From the NCBI GenBank assembly GCA_021814805.1, contig JAKAHT010000011.1, positions 1 through 14,880 on the forward strand: a stretch of 14,880 nucleotides of DNA. Reading direction: 5' to 3'. Under the pieces are notes generated by a model, which was not told the origin of the DNA, ran no database searches, and was given only the letters and a program-made list of their open reading frames with translations. Shown in pieces: positions 12,962 to 14,880 of the stretch. This stretch comes from a bacterium (GTDB lineage Bacteria; Patescibacteriota; Minisyncoccia; UBA6257; GWB1-50-10). Each line of letters starts with the position of its first letter. The stretch's first letter is position 1. A program made the position numbers and the translations under genes.

Positions 12962-13034
12962 AGCCCGAGGATGGACTTGAACCACCGACCTCTTGCTAAC
13001 ATCGCAAGCGCTCTCTCTGCTGAGCTACTCGGGC
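12962..13034 (-). tRNA. tRNA-Thr-like gene (reads TGT), non-canonical anticodon loop and D-loop
   Basis: 73 nt and all four arms fold. Acceptor GCCCGAG/CTCGGGC (7 bp perfect); T8 A9; D-stem GCTC/GAGC with 8-nt loop AGCAGAGA; anticodon stem CTTGC/GCAAG (5 bp perfect) with 7-nt loop GATGTTA; variable AGGTC; T-arm GGTGG/CCATC with loop TTCAAGT; discriminator T73. CCA is not encoded. The anticodon at positions 34-36 is TGT (Thr), and G1-C72, C2-G71, G35 and T36 agree with known threonine identity elements. But T33 is A, position 37 is T rather than purine, 32 is G, and the D-loop has no GG (G18, A19). If the loop is read one base later, GTT (Asn) gets normal T and A neighbours. The rest is well preserved, so it is either an active but non-decoding tRNA or an early pseudogene. 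Its 5' 10 nt overlap the end of the kinase-like gene. Confidence 0.72.
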
Positions 13035-13696
13035 ATGTTTAATTTCACTTTCTCTCCGATATCTTTTTTAACCGACTCTTCCGGCTGGTCTCCGTTTATA
13101 TGGATGATTTTTTCGGCCAAACTTCCGATTTTACCCAGCACTTCATTCACCGAAACCGAATAATCATTGTACCTTCTTTTAAAGAAGAAATCGGCATCAT
13201 CTTCCCTTGAAACCAGTTGGCCGCCGCAAAGACCACAAACTTCTCCGGATTCTCCCGTATTTTGCTGTTTGAGGCAGTCGGAGCATATTTTTCTCCGGTC
13301 GGTTCTTTTCATGGCTACATCAAGCGGCAAATCTATAACGATAATATCCTTAAGCTTCAAATTTTCCTCCTTAAGGAGCTTCACGAAAAACGGCACTTCC
13401 CGGGGGTATTTCGGCAACCCGTCAAATATGAACACCGGCCTTTCATTATGATATGAAGCCAATTCATTTTTAACAGCCGTCTCGATGAGCTCCGGAGGAT
13501 ATTCCATAACCTCATCGAGATACTTTTTGAAATTAAGCCCTAAATCCGTACCGCGAGATATTTCCCGCCTCACTATTTCTCCGAGAGAGATATAATCAGC
13601 TTTGAGCGAGCCGGAAAGAAAAGAAGCCAGCGTCGTTTTGCCGCTCGCGGGAGGTCCATACATCAAATATACAAACCCGCCATTTTTCTTGAACAC
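13025..13696 (-). CDS. Adenylate-kinase-like protein (first gene of the operon)
   Basis: 223 aa, starting with GTG at 13696. P-loop GPPASGKT (14-21); SLGEIVRREISRGTDLG (37-53), matching the NMP-binding S-T-G-D-x-L-R...G-T-x-L-G; DGLPK (92-96) in place of DGFPR; a zinc LID with C138, C141, C154 and C157; REDD (164-167) with a following helix KRRYNDYS. It is closer to a true adenylate kinase than the second kinase domain in the operon, but R-to-K in DGLPK and N-terminal KNGGFVYLMY suggest a paralogue with another NMP substrate. Adenylate kinases transfer phosphate between ATP and a nucleoside monophosphate. The last codons ATG-CCC-GAG-TAG are shared with the tRNA 5' end. A good promoter lies directly upstream. 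Confidence 0.88.
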   Translation of the reverse strand: MFKKNGGFVYLMYGPPASGKTTLASFLSGSLKADYISLGEIVRREISRGTDLGLNFKKYLDEVMEYPPELIETAVKNELASYHNERPVFIFDGLPKYPREVPFFVKLLKEENLKLKDIIVIDLPLDVAMKRTDRRKICSDCLKQQNTGESGEVCGLCGGQLVSREDDADFFFKRRYNDYSVSVNEVLGKIGSLAEKIIHINGDQPEESVKKDIGEKVKLNMPE

Positions 13697-13705
13697 AATG
13701 GAAAT

Positions 13706-13734
13706 ATAATAAAATCAAAAACACTTTGTGTCAA
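13706..13734 (-). promoter_or_regulatory. Promoter of the kinase-tRNA-biosynthetic operon
   Basis: On the minus strand a perfect -35 TTGACA (13734-13729), a 17-bp spacer and TATTAT (13711-13706) precede the GTG start at 13696 by 9 nt. The leader would be about 2-4 nt with no Shine-Dalgarno sequence. A short inverted repeat ACAC-TTT-GTGT (13721-13731) overlaps the -35 edge. It is the best promoter in the operon, so it likely drives everything down to 8227. Confidence 0.7.
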
Positions 13735-13743
13735 ACTCAATGG

Positions 13744-14238
13744 CTACAAATTTCCCGGTATGAATTTCTTGAAAACGTCGCCGAGTTTTTCAACTATCCC
13801 CACCTTTACGTCCTCTTCGTCTTTCACCGGATGTTTGGAAATAGCTTCCCTGGGAGATGAAAAAAGCGTATTTATCGATCCCACCAAAAAATCCAGATAT
13901 GTCTTTTGCTCGTCGGCTTTCGAATGATTGACTTCGTCCTTGATAAGCTTTCGGTAGCTATCGAACGACTCGGCAATCAAAGATTTGAATGAATATTCCT
14001 CCAGGTATTCCCTCGCTCTTGAATGCTCTCTATGAAAGAAGATAGCCGAATAAACCAGAGGCAGCGCGACCACGAATTCGAGCCATGTCGCTTTGTTGAG
14101 ACCGGCGCTCGCCATCGGCCCGAAAAATATCAAAACAGCCAGAATAAAAAGCACAAGAATGTTTACGATGAACCACCGCATCCATCTGATCCTTATGCTT
14201 TCGAGCTCCGCCTTACGCGTCTCGAATAAATTTTCCAT
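13744..14238 (-). CDS. Small membrane protein with two TM segments, unknown function
   Basis: 164 aa from the ATG at 14238. That start has a purine-rich ribosome site (GAGAGGGG) about 5 nt before it; the longer ORF from 14295 would overlap the DUF3850-like gene by 28 bp. Residues ~1-19 are charged and helical (ETRKAELESIRIRW). Two membrane helices follow: ~21-40 (WFIVNILVLFILAVLIFFGP) and ~53-68 (FVVALPLVYSAIFFHR). The remaining ~95 residues are charged and probably helical (REHSRAREYLEEYSFKSLIA and on), likely cytoplasmic. I do not recognise the family. It is downstream of the DUF3850-like gene by 29 nt and probably shares its mRNA. Confidence 0.8.
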   Translation of the reverse strand: MENLFETRKAELESIRIRWMRWFIVNILVLFILAVLIFFGPMASAGLNKATWLEFVVALPLVYSAIFFHREHSRAREYLEEYSFKSLIAESFDSYRKLIKDEVNHSKADEQKTYLDFLVGSINTLFSSPREAISKHPVKDEEDVKVGIVEKLGDVFKKFIPGNL

Positions 14239-14267
14239 GATTTTCCCCTCTCTTTCCGACCTTTCTT

Positions 14268-14543
14268 TTACTTTTTTTCCAATTGAATTATCCAAAAACC
14301 TTTTTCTTTTACGTCATCGACGCTGTAGAACTGCAAAGGATTTTGAGCGGAATGTTCCACCCTCTTGCACCCGAATTCGGCCGTCCGCCCCGTATATTCT
14401 TTGACTGCCGGATCGTACTCTTCCATAACGAGCGTGTCGCCGCTTTTCAAATCAAAATCGGCAAGCCGGAGCTCGAATTGCCGCTCGCCGGACGTGAATT
14501 TTTCGAAGAATTCCGGCCAGCACTTTTTCTTTATGGTAGCCAT
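14268..14543 (-). CDS. DUF3850/ASCH-like (PUA-fold) protein
   Basis: 91 aa, cytoplasmic. The sequence (KKCWPEFFEKFTSGERQFELRLADFDLKSGDTL, then MEEYDP and KEYTGR) agrees with DUF3850: a W-P-E-x-F-x-x-x-x-S-G-x-(K/R)-x-F-E-x-R helix-strand, D-F-x-x-G-D-x-L, then E-Y/W-D-P...Y-T-G-R. This small ASCH/PUA-like fold may bind RNA or nucleotides; its role is unknown. It starts at 14543 behind an extended -10 box, with no ribosome site, so it is apparently leaderless. It heads the unit with the two-TM membrane protein. Confidence 0.82.
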   Translation of the reverse strand: MATIKKKCWPEFFEKFTSGERQFELRLADFDLKSGDTLVMEEYDPAVKEYTGRTAEFGCKRVEHSAQNPLQFYSVDDVKEKGFWIIQLEKK

Positions 14544-14549
14544 ACATTG

Positions 14550-14558
14550 ATTTTAACA
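14550..14558 (-). promoter_or_regulatory. Extended -10 promoter of the DUF3850-like gene, apparently leaderless
   Basis: TGTTAAAAT (TG-n-TAAAAT) on the minus strand; 6 nt separate it from the ATG at 14543. A weak -35 (TTATGT, 14578-14573) has a 17-bp spacer. It is back to back with the promoter of the plus-strand gene at 14627. Confidence 0.6.
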
Positions 14559-14569
14559 TTTTCCTTCAT

Positions 14570-14598
14570 TTGACATAAGAATCAATAAATTGCAAAAT
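14570..14598 (+). promoter_or_regulatory. Promoter of the right-end gene
   Basis: TTGACA (14570-14575), 17-bp spacer, CAAAAT (14593-14598). A transcription start near 14605 gives a ~22-nt leader carrying AGGAG at 14616-14620, 6 nt before the ATG at 14627. The ordinary leader contrasts with the leaderless divergent neighbour. Confidence 0.6.
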
Positions 14599-14626
14599 AT
14601 AGGCAGAATAAATTTAGGAGTAACAA

Positions 14627-14880
14627 ATGAATATGATAGCTTCCCTGTTGAATCTCTTCTCCGAATACCTCGGAAACGGAAAAGAATATTCCTCCATAAA
14701 AGATCCCTTGACCGGAAAAACTTTTATGGCTAGAGATTATTTTTTCTTCAAATACAGGCATCTCGGACTTCCCAATGAGGTTTCCTACCTGACTATTTCT
14801 AACAAGGTAAGGGAGAATTTTCCGGAAATCCTTTTCAGCATATACAGCCTCTCCGGCAAGGTACGCAATATTTTCGTATC
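14627..14880 (+). CDS. Unknown protein, N-terminal 84 residues (runs off right edge)
   Basis: Open from the ATG at 14627 to the window end, preceded by a strong Shine-Dalgarno AGGAG and a promoter. The translation begins MNMIASLLNLFSEYLGNGKE and continues with SIKDPLTGKTFMARDYFFFK, YRHLGLPNEVSYLTISN and KVRENFPEILFSIYSLSGKV. The DPLTG element recalls the start of GGDEF domains (D-x-L-T-G-L-x-N-R-R), but the residues after it do not fit, so I do not assign that family. No membrane segment or signal peptide is visible. The length and function are not known from this window. Confidence 0.75.
   Translation, partial: MNMIASLLNLFSEYLGNGKEYSSIKDPLTGKTFMARDYFFFKYRHLGLPNEVSYLTISNKVRENFPEILFSIYSLSGKVRNIFV

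Noticed and set aside
14239..14295. Longer start of the two-TM membrane protein
   Set aside because: It would overlap the DUF3850-like gene by 28 bp, and a good ribosome site lies before the ATG at 14238.
14627..14880. GGDEF diguanylate cyclase, because of a DPLTG motif
   Set aside because: The residues after DPLTG do not match the N-R-R-x-(F/L) continuation, and the protein is truncated by the window edge.

Overview
**Organism.** The window looks like a compact, moderately AT-rich genome of a Candidate Phyla Radiation (Patescibacteria, probably Parcubacteria-type) bacterium. The evidence is a strongly shortened alanyl-tRNA synthetase, an FtsA-like actin-fold protein beside a typical CPR conserved domain, very tight or overlapping genes, and many genes with a -10 box only 5-7 nt before the start codon and no Shine-Dalgarno sequence (apparently leaderless mRNAs). 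TGA is used as a stop, so this is not the Gracilibacteria/SR1 code. The lineage call is inference. No phage, IS, CRISPR or rRNA was seen, and no stretch over 300 bases lacks a gene.

**Left part (1-7602, mostly minus strand).** A minus-strand run goes from alaS to an FtsA/PilM-like protein to a conserved protein that leaves the window at base 1. A SIMPL-domain protein diverges from alaS and converges on a DoxX-like membrane protein. Upstream of DoxX lie a phosphomannomutase-type HAD phosphatase, an ATP-cone/Mrr-like nuclease fusion, a secreted-repeat protein, a Nudix hydrolase and a CYTH phosphohydrolase, all on the minus strand.

**Middle (7626-8252).** A plus-strand Gre-family elongation factor has its own promoter, a good Shine-Dalgarno sequence and a strong intrinsic terminator. 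The terminator lies inside the end of the convergent gene.

**Operon (8227-13734, minus strand).** This is the most unusual part. From one good promoter the order is: adenylate-kinase-like protein, a tRNA-Thr-like gene with an abnormal anticodon loop, a 305-aa protein I do not recognise, a FemX/MprF-like GNAT acyltransferase, a DegT-type aminotransferase, an adenylate-kinase/GTP-cyclohydrolase-II fusion, and a YjjX-type inosine/xanthosine triphosphatase. Genes overlap by 4-14 bp or abut. I propose that this is an undescribed nucleotide-derived biosynthetic or amino-acid-conjugating system, possibly with a dedicated non-translational tRNA. The assignment is inference from domain content.

**Right end (13744-14880).** A two-TM membrane protein and a DUF3850/ASCH-like protein lie on the minus strand. 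A plus-strand gene of unknown function leaves the window at 14880.
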